A stretch of 64,000 nt of DNA from Rutstroemia sp. NJR-2017a BVV2 (lineage: Eukaryota > Ascomycota > Leotiomycetes > Helotiales > Rutstroemiaceae), in the NCBI GenBank assembly GCA_002946415.1, contig NJPS01000004.1, positions 1,183,001 to 1,247,000 on the forward strand, read 5' to 3'. The notes under the pieces are model-generated. The model was given only the letters and a program-made list of their open reading frames with translations, was not told where the DNA came from and did no database searches. The translations under genes were made by a program, and so were the position numbers. Shown here one piece after another: positions 54,569-64,000 of the stretch. Position 1 is the stretch's first letter. Every line of letters begins with the position of its first letter.

Positions 54569-56096
54569 ACAATTGGGACGTTGGCGTTTTTTCTTTGATT
54601 ATCAAATTAGACTTAATCTGCCACGTTCTCTCTTTTTTACGCGACCTGTCATCAGTCTCTGAGCGATTTCACCTTCATTAGGATCATCAAGGGGCGTGTG
54701 TCTTTGCTTATCCATTGCTGTTAGTTGCTTTTACGTTTGCATCTACTATGTTGATGGACTGGAAGGACAAAAATTCATGATATGCGAGATGGAAGGGAAA
54801 CATTAGGCTTGTGAGAAGAGAGAATACCAAATTGTACATTTGAATATCATTCGGTGTGTGAAGAGAATAATAATGAATTTCTTTTACCTTAACAGTCATT
54901 GCACAGTATACATTTTTAATTGAACGATTGGATTTATTTTACATGAAGCTTTTTACTTGATTGTTTATGTGTGTGTGAATACCTCTGGTTGATTTACTTT
55001 TCAATGTACTCTACCCGTTACAGTGAAGACTTGCTTAGCAGAATGAAAAGCTCCATATGGTGAAGAGTTGACGGGCAATTCAGATGTCGAATGAACAGTA
55101 AGTAAATGATACACCACTTCTAGAACACAGACTCTTTTTTTTGTTTTTCATCATTTGAATCACTTTTGAGACTTTGCGATGTGGAGACAATCTGTGAATC
55201 AAGGAAAAGGAATGTAAATATAAATAAATGTAAACAAGAGTTTTTTTTTTTTGAAGCCAGTTGAAGCGTAGATCAATCTGGGTGTTGTTTCGTCGGGGGT
55301 GAAACTTGGGTGGGTGATGGTGTGGTGTCATGGGTGTTTGAGGTTGAGTGATTGACGGGGTGTGATGGGTTGGGGTGGATTGGAGAGGGGGGGTTGGGAT
55401 GCGATGCGATGGGATGGGATGGGATGAGTAGGCTGGGATTGAGATGGAATGAGTGGATATGATGATATATGGAGAGGAGGGGAGGATAGATGAGTTTGTT
55501 GGAGGAGGAGGAGGAGGAGGAGCAAGAGGAAGGTGAAGGATTCGGCTTTGAGATTTTATAACTGATTTGGTGCTTCAATTTTAGAGGGGGAGGGGGGGCT
55601 TTTGGAGGTAGAGTAGATAAATACGTATACAGATAGAGGGCTAGATAGAGAAATAGAAAGGTGTTTTGGACAAGTAGTTAGTCTTAGGGGAATGGCAAGT
55701 ATACGATATGCCGATGAGTCGGGTTGAGATAGATGAATTGCCTAGTAACATATATACATGACTGGGAAGACAGAGCAGTCAGTCGTTCACGTTAGGTTAA
55801 GGCTTTTGGTTTCCACAGGCCGTCTGTACATACCACTGAGAGTCATATAAGGTCAGGTCCAGAGCGAGCAGAGATCCGTTCATCTCCCTTTTCGTACAGT
55901 GAGTCTCTGAGAAATCTATTATGCTTGCTTGTATGTTACATAGTCTATCTGCTACTGCTGCGTGTATATCTATCTACATTTTGTGCTTAGGAAATTGGTA
56001 TATTAGACAACCCTGTCTTCATCCGAGTCTTGGAACATATCCCTCGGCGTCTTTTTTCTGGTTCTCTTTTTTGCTTCCTCTCCCCTCCGTTCCGCT
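54569..56096. other. intergenic with low-complexity G-rich tract
   Basis: 3' flanks of ECM33 and the Pcs60-like gene. A G/T-rich tract at 55270-55610 has GATGG-type repeats (about 55397-55427), a (GGA)n run at 55502-55521 and a G7 stretch. No gene called. Confidence 0.55.
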
Positions 56097-57702
56097 CTAC
56101 AACTTAGACTTGGGTTGCTTGAGCATTGTGTCCGCGACTATACGACGCTGGATCTTTCCCGTAGCTGTCTTGGGCATGACCTCTGTGAAGTAGACCTAGA
56201 AAGAGACAGCTATGTTAGTATGGCTGCGCTATCGTGAAAAATTCCAAGCAACTACATACCTGTTTTGGCACCTTGAATTTGGCCAGCTTATCAGCAACCC
56301 ATTTCTTCAGTTCACTCGCATCCAGCTTCTCGTCTGGCTTCAAAACAATCGCAACACCGATATCCTGACCGTACATCTCGTCTGGGATGGCGAAACTAAC
56401 AGCCTCGGACACGGCAGGGTGACGAGCAAGGACATTGTCGAGCTCGATGGGAGAGATCTTTTCGCCGCCCTTGTTGATCAATTCCTTGATGCGTCCGGTG
56501 ATGAATAGGTAGCCATCTTGGTCCTTCTTTCCCTGATCACCAGTTCGGAAGAAACCGTCCTTGGTGAAGGATTCTTGGTTTGCTTTCTCGTTGTTCAGAT
56601 ACCCCTTTGTGACGTTCTCTCCGCGAATGCAGATTTCGCCTTCGGAACCAGTGGGGAGTTCTTCTCCGGCGAGATCGAGAATGCGAATCTCTACTCCTTG
56701 TCCGATACCCACGCTGCCTGGTTGACGTTTTCCGGGTGGAAGGGGATTGGACGTCATTTGATGGGCGGCTTCGGTCATGGCGTAGGCTTCGAGGACGGGG
56801 GCATTGTATTGTTCTTCCAGTTGGTGGAAGGTGGTTGGCGAAAGTGGTGACGAGCATGAGCGGATGAATCTGATGTTGGGCTTGGTAGTAGGAGGTGGGT
56901 TTTTCAACAGAATTTGGTGGATGGTAGGGACAGCGGTATACCAATTTGCTTTATGGGTAATGAAGTCGGCCCAGAACTCGGAAGCGGAGAACTTAGGAGG
57001 TACAATGACTGAACCTCCAGAGAGTAAAGGAGCTAGGAAACCAGCCAAAAGCCCATGAACGTGGAACAGAGGCATGACCAGCATGGTTCTGTCCGCAGGT
57101 GTGAGTTTATATGTAGTCTGAATGTTCTTCATCGTCCTCGTAAGATTTCGGTGCGTCAATGGAACAGCCTTTGGCCGCCCAGTCGTTCCACTCGTATGTA
57201 GAACCAGAGCAACATCCTCTGGCTGAGCTTGCTCGACAGTTTGGTTGCCCTTTCCCTTCAACTTCCCCTCATCCTTGACATCCAGCACAACTTCCTTGCC
57301 GTTCCAGTAACATTCCGCAACCGCAGCATTATATTTCCTTGCAGCTCTCACTGCAGCTCCATCTTTGGCGAACGAGTCCTTCGGTACCAGCGCAACAGCC
57401 GATTTCAGATCATCGATGTAGAACTCGAACTCTTCTTGTTTGTAAGCGGAATTGAGCGGCGCGGCGATTCCTCGCTGCCAAGCTGCCGCCAGGAAGGCTA
57501 CAATGAATTCATAGCTGTTGGGCAGGGCTATCGACACGGCGGATTGAGCTGTAACGCCGAGCTTGGCAAGTTTCTTCTGGAATGACAAGACCTCAGCTGA
57601 TAATTGGGTGTATGTAACGATGAGGGGCTGTTTGCCGGGGATGATGATTGCGGTTGCATCGGTGTCTTGGGAGAAGGAATTGGCGAGAGTAGTTGCAGAC
57701 AT
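56097..57702 (-). CDS. pcs60: peroxisomal Pcs60-type AMP-forming CoA synthetase with C-terminal SKL
   Basis: Two exons (57702-56260 and 56195-56097) give 513 residues. The AMP-binding P-loop-like motif LVLHTSGTTGRPKAVPLTH is near residue 175, then LFHVHGLLAGFLAPLLSGG, the YAMTEAAHQM adenine block, and the hinge FRTGDQGKKDQDGYLFITGR, IKELINKGGEKISP. The C-terminal domain has the catalytic lysine in PKTATGKIQRR. The protein ends QPKSKL: the last three residues SKL are a type 1 peroxisomal targeting signal. Yeast Pcs60 activates oxalate to oxalyl-CoA and lies in peroxisomes. An upstream in-frame ATG (57822) was rejected in favour of MSATTLANSF because it fits the family start. Confidence 0.93.
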
Positions 57703-58107
57703 CTTGGGCAAATCGGTCGAAAGGATGTATAGAAATGGAATAATTAAGCACAAATGATTAGATAATCTGCAGATTTGAAGCTCAATTGATGGATGATATT
57801 CGGGGAAAAAGGTATGCTTCAACTGATGATGAATTCTGCAAAATAGAGCAAACCGCCGACGACTACTTTACTGGTCTTCCAAACGTCAACAAGGCCCGGA
57901 CGTCACCAAAACATCCGTTGCGTCCCGTCTTTCCCGTCCCGTCTGATCGCCGGTGTCGCTCCTCATACGCCGGAGCTACAAAACACCTGATCGGCAAAAG
58001 TCCAGCCTCATGCGCCAGGCTGTGAGCTTGGTTTCACAAACAAGCACATTGTACTGGAAATTATTTCCCTTGTTGTTGCACGTTCTCGAACCTCGTGGCT
58101 GGTGACA
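57703..58107. other. short divergent promoter region
   Basis: 405 bp shared by the CoA synthetase and SPF45-like genes. I see a C/T-rich patch around 57920-57950 but no recognised element. Confidence 0.55.
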
Positions 58108-59863
58108 ATGTCGAACCCTCCCAATTCAACTCCTGCGCGCAGTGGTCTTTCATTATACGCCAATTTGCTGGATCCCTCATCAAGCAATACGCCGGGTTCT
58201 ATCACCAAAGGACCGGTCGTGTTTAAGAATGCGACATCTTCTACAGAGGAAGAGGGTTCAGCTAAAAAGCCACAGGTTGATTCGGGTAAGCTAGTTTCTC
58301 AAACCCTTAGACATTGACTTGCTTTTTACTGACACAAAACAGCTGCTTTGAGATTCCAGCCTACAAGAAGACCACAACTTTCCTCCCAGAAACCAAAACC
58401 CAAAGCTTCTTTCCCCAAGGCTATCCCGGCAACTGCACCTGTCGCAGAGCCAAATAATCCAGCATCAGCGAATGCCCCAGCACCCAGTGCTGCTAGACCA
58501 GCTCCGAAAAGCACATTGGCTGACTGGGCTGCCGATGACGACGACGTGAATGGATTTTATGTTGGAGAGAAACGGCAACGAGGCGGCAGGAAACGACGAA
58601 AGAAGAACAGAGAGGAGCAAGCAGTATACCAAGATTGGGACGATATATATGATCCTTCGCGACCGAACAATTATGAAGAATACAAGCATAGCGATGAGAA
58701 GATACGAGAAGTACGAGAATGGAAGGATAGACTTTACGCGCATAGACTTAGAACGGCGCGCAAAGCTTCTAGTGAAAGTGATGACGACGATGAGCCATAT
58801 CGGCCACAAATGGGCAGTATGTATCCCATGCTCGGTATTTATACATTCTTGCTAAGAATCACCAGATCAATTTGCTCCTCCTTCAAATTATTCATTTGCG
58901 CCGCCACCAATAAACAGTCCTCCTAGAAAGCGTTCAAAGAGTCCCGCAAGCGATGGATACAGTCCCAAACTCGAATCTCAACCGCCACCTCCTCCACCTC
59001 CTGAGACTAAGACAATACCTCCACCACCAACATCACTATCGTCTGGGGCGATTTCTAGAGCGCCTGTAAGGTACAATTTACCAGCTGCTCCCAGCGAACT
59101 ACCAGCTTCGGAAGCAGAATTACAGCAGGCTTTAGCGGATGAACCCGAAGATGAAGAAGACGGTCAAAATCCAGGCGACGAAGATGCGCCGCGGTCAACC
59201 CGTCCAGGACAAAAGGGCTTCGCTGAACGTCTCATGTCTAAGTACGGTTGGACCAAGGGGTCCGGACTGGGTGCGGATGGTTCTGGTATGCTTACGCCAC
59301 TACAAGTCAAGCTTGACAAGCGGAAGAAGAAATCAGATGCAGAAGGTGGTGGATTTAGGGATTCTGGGGGACGGGGTAAGATTATTGGTGGGAAGAAGAA
59401 GGTTAAAGAAGGGGAGGAAAGTGGAAGATTTGGACCCATGTCGGAAGTGGTTGTGTTGAGGGGAATGGTAGATAATATGGATCTTGATGCGGAAGTCGAG
59501 GGCGCTGGAGATGGTGGGCTAATGCAGGAGATTGGGGATGAATGTGGAGAGAAGGTATGTGCTCACTTCAAGGCTCGATGTTTTTTGTTATTGTGTATAG
59601 CTACTAACTTAACGAAGTACGGACGAGTTGAAAGAGTCTATATCGACAGACAAAGTGCTCCTGCGAAGGTTTTTGTCAAATTCACCAACCAGCTATCAGC
59701 TTTAAGGGTAAGTCTACTATACTACTACAAGCATTTCTTGAAGGTGCAAAAATGCTAATTTTGATAGGCTGTTAATGCGTTGGAAGGACGTATCTTCAAT
59801 GGGAATACTATCACGGCTCTGTTTTACGATACGGAGACTTTCGAGAAGGGTGTCTACGAATAG
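58108..59863 (+). CDS. SPF45/RBM17-type splicing factor (G-patch plus UHM/RRM)
   Basis: Five exons (58108-58285, 58343-58816, 58866-59554, 59618-59707, 59768-59863) give 508 residues. The first 150 residues are disordered and end with an acidic patch ADWAADDDDVNGFYVG. Then comes a conserved segment of the family (YEEYKHSDEKIREVREWKDR). The G-patch is GFAERLMSKYGWTKGSGLGA. The C-terminal RRM is a U2AF-homology motif: SEVVVLRGMVDNMDLDAEVE, ECGEKYGRVERVYIDRQSAP, AKVFVKFTN, and the R-x-F loop in EGRIFNGNTITALFYD that binds ULM peptides of splicing factors. It should act in 3' splice-site selection in the nucleus. The middle has a Pro-rich tract (PPPPPPPETK). Confidence 0.93.
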
Positions 59864-60125
59864 TTAATAAAGATATCTCACATCTCATACTGTGGGCAAT
59901 AATGATACCTCCAAGATGGGGAAATTTACCGCCGAACCACGTCATTGAAAGCACTTACAACCTCTGTGCACTTTTGTTCTGAGCTTGCGTTTGAAAACTC
60001 CATATACATATAACCCCCCGTCTTCTACAGACAGACAGTATTCTGCTATTCATTGTCGTGGCTCCTCTTCCAGCCTCATTCACTACCCAGCCCTGCTGTT
60101 TCCCGGGCAAGCGCCTCAAATCCAA

Positions 60126-60715
60126 TCTCGTCCTATGTTCTCGTCCGATGTTTAGTTACTAATACCTGAGGTGGTTCTCACCCGTTTGTTGCACATCTCA
60201 TAATGTTTACTACCGTCGTTAATATTTACTGCCGCCGTTAATCTTCACTGCCGTCGCTAATGTTTCCCACCATTCGCACTTCCTTTCTAGCCCACAGTAA
60301 ACAGCAACCAGATACTGTATCAGAAACTCTCGTCTGATAGTTATTCACCAAACCATACCTCGGGATAGTTCCCACTCTTTTGTTGCACATCTCAACAGCT
60401 TTTGCAGTTCATATAAGGTTATTAGTAGCCAGATATCACTTCGTTGTCAGGTCAGGAACTCTCCTGTATTCTCGCTGTCGTCTGATAGTTATTCACTAAT
60501 CCGCACCTTGGGATAGTTCCCACTCTTTTGTTGCACATCTCAACAGCTGTTGCAGTTCATTTAAAGTTATCGGTAACCAGATACTATATCCAAGCTCTCG
60601 TCCTGTGTTGTCACTGTCGTCTGATGGTTAGTTGCCAATACATGGTTGGGGTTATTTTTATCCGTTTGTTGCATATCTCAAATTGACGACAACTGTTGCG
60701 GTTCATTTTCAAGAT
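60126..60715. repeat. degenerate tandem repeat array, four units of about 140-190 bp
   Basis: Each unit carries CTCGTC...GTYTGATRGTTA, then a variable part and the core TTTGTTGCACATCTCAA. The core TGTTGCACATCTCA occurs at 60187-60200, 60381-60394, 60529-60542 and, with one change, 60667-60680. The middle two units are the most alike, also sharing GGATAGTTCCCACTC and AACAGC-TTGCAGTTCAT. Confidence 0.8.
60204..60261. repeat. three 19-bp minisatellite units
   Basis: TTTACTACCGTCGTTAATA, then TTTACTGCCGCCGTTAATC and TTCACTGCCGTCGCTAATG, in tandem inside the first unit of the larger array. Confidence 0.8.
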
Positions 60716-61811
60716 TGTTCATACTGCACTCAGTGGCATTGCAATAGTTGATTACAGTACCTACAATGCTATATTGCAACCTGGCATCCTATCCTCTCTA
60801 CCTACCTACCCATCCAAACCCCTCAAATATATTTTAACTCCTTGCCCCTCTCCCAAGACTACCTATCTAGATCAAAGTCATCCCTCTCCTCCAAACCCAT
60901 CTCAACCACCACCTAGTCACCCTTCCCCGCCCCCCTATCATCCTCGTCTCCAGGAACTTCCCTCCCCCTCCTCCTCTTACACCATATCCTCAACCGCTTC
61001 ACTTCTCCCTCAGACATGCAGCAAACAAAATCCTTTTTTACGTGGTACTAGCTCTTCATCTCCGTCTCCAGCTCCTACGACCAAGAAACGCCCTAGATAT
61101 CCCGACCTCCCAGCCATGATTCTACCTCCCCTCTTCTCAGATACTTACTGCGGAGGTAATCACCGCGTTGTTGATCCACTTCACTGCATATACATCATAC
61201 TATCTTGTATATCTATTAATGATTATCATTCTCTTGCGGCACAGGTGATAGAATGATTTGTATTATCTCATCTTTTGGTAGCAGCAGGTAGGTAACATTA
61301 AGTTCAGAAACTTAGTTATTTCTTCGGGGTCGCCTCGATGAGTGGTGTGGAGGGGGTTGTGCGCTTGCTGGGATGAGGGCGGGATATTGGGTTGAGAGAG
61401 GAGGGTATTGTGTAGTTGGGTTCGAGTTGGTTGTGTGTTCATTGAGACATCCATCGGTTTTCTTTGGGATAGGTAAATGATAGAGCATGGAAGCTGGTTT
61501 TTGTTCGTACTCTACTCTTGTTGCCAACACCTCTATATTATATCGTGTATACATAATCCTGTGGGATGCGATGAAAGGCCCCTAGAGCAGTTCGAGATGG
61601 ACCATCCACATTCGAGTTGGTTGAGAAGATTGGAGAGACGATTTGTGTAGGGTTCTGACAGTTTGAATTTATCTAAAGCTATCTAGCTAGGATATCTATA
61701 ACCATTTCTCGTTATAATGATCGCTCTATCAATTAAGCAACAAACGAGCAACCTCAGTCAATTCCCCCTTTGCATAAAATCATTCCACACCTCATCATCT
61801 AACAACCGCCC

Positions 61812-63438
61812 TCAAACATTCTGCGCCAATCCCGAGTCTGTACATACCACGTTAGCTATCTTCTCTCTCCTATTCATCTAGCCCCCGCCCCATCCAGCTG
61901 CATCAAGTCCATCCCCCAGGACCAAGAACCGAAAATAAGTAGAAAAACATACCAACTTGTATCTTCTGCCCCGTCATACTACTATTCCTCGCCACGTCCA
62001 CAAAAGCTTGCGCGCAGTCCTCTATGTCCGTCTACAAGCACACGCAACATATCTCATTAGTCTCGTTATCATTTTCCACTCGTGTCTGCGGAAATTTACA
62101 GCCCTGGCAAGGAAAGGACTTACCACTCGCTTCAAAAAGGCCTTTTCCTCTAGGTCTTTGATGCTTTCTTCTCCGTATTTGTTTCCCTGCTGCTGAGTTA
62201 GTCATCGTCATCATCAATCACATCACTCTTGGTTTGTCCGCCTCACTGAGTAGAAGGGGAAGAAAACACATACCCATTCCGTAAGTAGCAACCCCGGCAA
62301 GATAGCATTAACCCTAACCTTCGGCCCCTGCGTCGCAGCCAAACACTTCATCAAGTGAAGCTGCGCGGCTTTGGTGACGGAGTAGGGCATACAGCCTGTG
62401 CTCGTCAGCTTATCTCAGTATCTTCGTTTCTACATGACTGTAACTCTCATGCGGGGAGAGTATTTGACAGAAGAGAAAAGATAAGTAAAACATCATACAT
62501 ACTCCCTCCCGCAATAACCCCCGCAATACTACTCGTGATGATAAACACGCCTCCCTCCGCATTAGCTTCGAAGGTGGGGAGAGCAGTCCGCATTAGGATG
62601 GACTGAGCGACGACGTTGACGGCGTAGCATTTTTGCCAGTCGTCTGCGATGGGAGCGTTGAGATCGGAGAAGGTGGAGAAACGGGTATAGCCCTGAAGGT
62701 TGTTAGAATGAGGGTCTTGGTGTGTATCAAAATACTCACAGCATTAGAAATTAAAATATCCAAGCCCCCAAATCTCTTAATCGTTTCCTCTACAACGTGA
62801 ATGCATTCTTTTTCAACTGCCATATCCTACGTGGTCATCATGGTCAGCACATCGACACATGGGACCAATAATCTCATGACCCATCTCCTAATTCCTACTC
62901 CTCTCTTCCCGCTCATTCCTACACCAAAAGAAAAACACCAACCCACCGCCTTCAAAGTCACCACCCTAACACCAAATTCCTTCTCAATCCTCGCCTTCAA
63001 CTCCCCTGCTTTCTGCTCGCTAGACACATAATTGATGGCAATATTACAGCCCTCAGCTGCGAACTTCAGACATATGGCTTCGCCTAGGCCGCTGGGAGAT
63101 GCCGGAGAGTTAGATGATGGTATGGTTGGGTGAATATAGGGATTGGGGTAGAGGAGTGTTTGATAGGTTGGTGAGTGCGTGAATAGATAAATACTGAATA
63201 GTAAAAATTGCAATTGACGGAGTGGTTTGGAAGAAGTCGAGATAAGGCCGTCTGAGAGGATATATTCCAAGACGCCTATGGCTTAACTACGGCCAAGCAA
63301 GAGTCTCGGCAGATCAGAGTGGAGAGTCGAATCCGAGACGTGGGGTACGAGGGAAGGGGAAATTGAATAGGAATGCAAGGTTACGTACCGTGTTCCGCCC
63401 GTGACGAGTACATTTCTTCCCTTCAGTTTGTATGGCAT
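61812..63438 (-). CDS. short-chain dehydrogenase/reductase, eight exons
   Basis: Eight exons (63438-63389, 63091-62947, 62826-62740, 62692-62503, 62395-62274, 62186-62124, 62031-61953, 61837-61812) give 253 residues, the normal length for a classical SDR. NAD(P) binding: NVLVTGGTRGLGEAI (split by intron 1), LDILISNAG, then the catalytic Ser in IITSSIAGV and YxxxK in MPYSVTKAAQLHLM. The end MTGQKIQVDSGLAQNV is typical. A GxxxGxG motif and NYVSSEQKAG resemble NADP-preferring 3-ketoacyl-type reductases. Substrate unknown. Eight exons, the last coding for only 8 residues, is unusually many for this fungal gene size. Intron 1 (297 nt) is long. Confidence 0.92.
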
Positions 63439-64000
63439 ATTGTCTATCTTTCTGCTTGGTTGTTTGTGTAAAGGACTGAAGGACGATTTTTGTGGATTTT
63501 GGGGTTCACTCTTGAATTTGTTTATTTATGTTCTAGGGAAGGATGAAGTTGACCCCACACTACCCTCGTACTGTATGGTGGGATTTCGTGATATTTGCGT
63601 GCCCTTGCATCTACGATAATGGAATTGATGTAGTGTTCACTGTTCACAACCATGAAAATTTGTGTCACGTCGTATTAGTGCACGAACGAACGAACAAGTT
63701 ACTGGGCAATTCCTTCCATGCCTTTGGTAATAGCTAAGAGAAGCTCTGATAATACATCTGGTCTTACTATATCATGCCAGGTAGAAAAGTGATTCATCCA
63801 TCCGCAGATCTCAAATGCCATACACACCGATAACGTCCACATTCGCAAATATCAATCATATCATCCCCATTCAGCCAAGAGCAACCACCGAACTAGAGTA
63901 GAGAAATGATTGCAGTCCCCATCTGCAGGCAGACAACAATCATCATCAAGGCCCCAGGCGGATGGTCTCAAACCCATTTATCCTTACTTAGACTTGATAT
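63439..64000. other. intergenic to window end
   Basis: Upstream flank of the short-chain dehydrogenase. No gene seen. Confidence 0.5.

Larger units (their letters stand above)
59864..61811. other. intergenic with degenerate tandem repeats; no gene called
   Basis: About 1.9 kb between two convergent genes. The left part is a repeat array (listed separately). An open stretch at 60696-61256 is Pro/Ser-rich and lacks an in-frame ATG at its start. Confidence 0.5.

Noticed and set aside
60696..61256. 186-codon Pro/Ser-rich frame on the plus strand
   Set aside because: No ATG begins the frame, the composition is that of a C/T-rich spacer, and it overlaps the end of the repeat array.
1..64000. CRISPR arrays, bacterial operons or a biosynthetic gene cluster
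   Set aside because: The DNA is eukaryotic with spliced genes; no regular short direct repeats with spacers are present, and no polyketide or peptide synthase genes occur. The lone dehydrogenase, permease and CoA synthetase are far apart and belong to primary metabolism.

Overview
This window is nuclear DNA from a filamentous ascomycete fungus. The genes are split by short GT-AG introns, mostly about 45-100 nt, and sit close together on both strands. Their products belong to typical ascomycete families: Ecm33, Scs2/VAP, a Dip5-type permease, an Anp1/Mnn9/Van1 glycosyltransferase, Cut8/Sts1, Rad52, Pcs60 and Mcp2. Gene style and the decayed multigene-family copy near the left end suggest a Leotiomycetes-like genome, but this is an inference and not proven.

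Left part (1-28 kb). The 3' end of a PiT-type phosphate transporter is followed by a decayed membrane-protein gene, then by two tRNA-like genes that appear to carry unusually long introns. Next come sphingolipid delta-4 desaturase (+), VAP/Scs2 (-), a UBA/C2H2/UBX protein (+), RAD52 (-), Cut8/Sts1 (-) and a 1266-residue RGG-containing protein of unknown function with four copies of a short motif (-). These are followed by an Aco2-type mitochondrial aconitase (+), a Dip5-type amino-acid permease (+) and an unknown three-exon gene (-). The themes are core lipid/ER biology, DNA repair, nuclear proteasome anchoring, and nitrogen and lysine metabolism.

Middle part (28-37 kb). This is the accessory part of the window. 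It holds an almost pristine Fot1/pogo-type DNA transposon (2215 bp, identical 94-bp terminal inverted repeats, TA duplication, open 613-codon transposase) whose first catalytic aspartate is read as asparagine. The transposon lies 49 bp upstream of a small gene. To its right are several small orphan genes on the minus strand. Two of these share a recognisable promoter block, and one ends inside a perfect 25-bp hairpin.

Right part (37-64 kb). Conserved housekeeping genes resume: an Mcp2/ADCK mitochondrial ABC1 kinase-like protein (-), a small membrane protein (+), a mitochondrial NAD+/nucleotide-type carrier (-), QCR7 of complex III (+), a GT62 Golgi mannosyltransferase (-), a DNA-3-methyladenine glycosylase (+), then a gene-poor stretch of about 4 kb that leads into the GPI-anchored wall protein Ecm33 (+). 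After it come a peroxisomal Pcs60-type acyl/oxalyl-CoA synthetase with C-terminal SKL (-), an SPF45/RBM17 splicing factor (+), a degenerate tandem repeat array and an eight-exon short-chain dehydrogenase (-).

Exon coordinates were worked out by hand from splice signals. For every spliced model except the decayed gene the exon lengths sum to a multiple of three and rebuild a continuous family-like protein. Many neighbours are divergent pairs sharing one promoter region (for example VAP/UBX, Mcp2/small membrane protein, Pcs60/SPF45).
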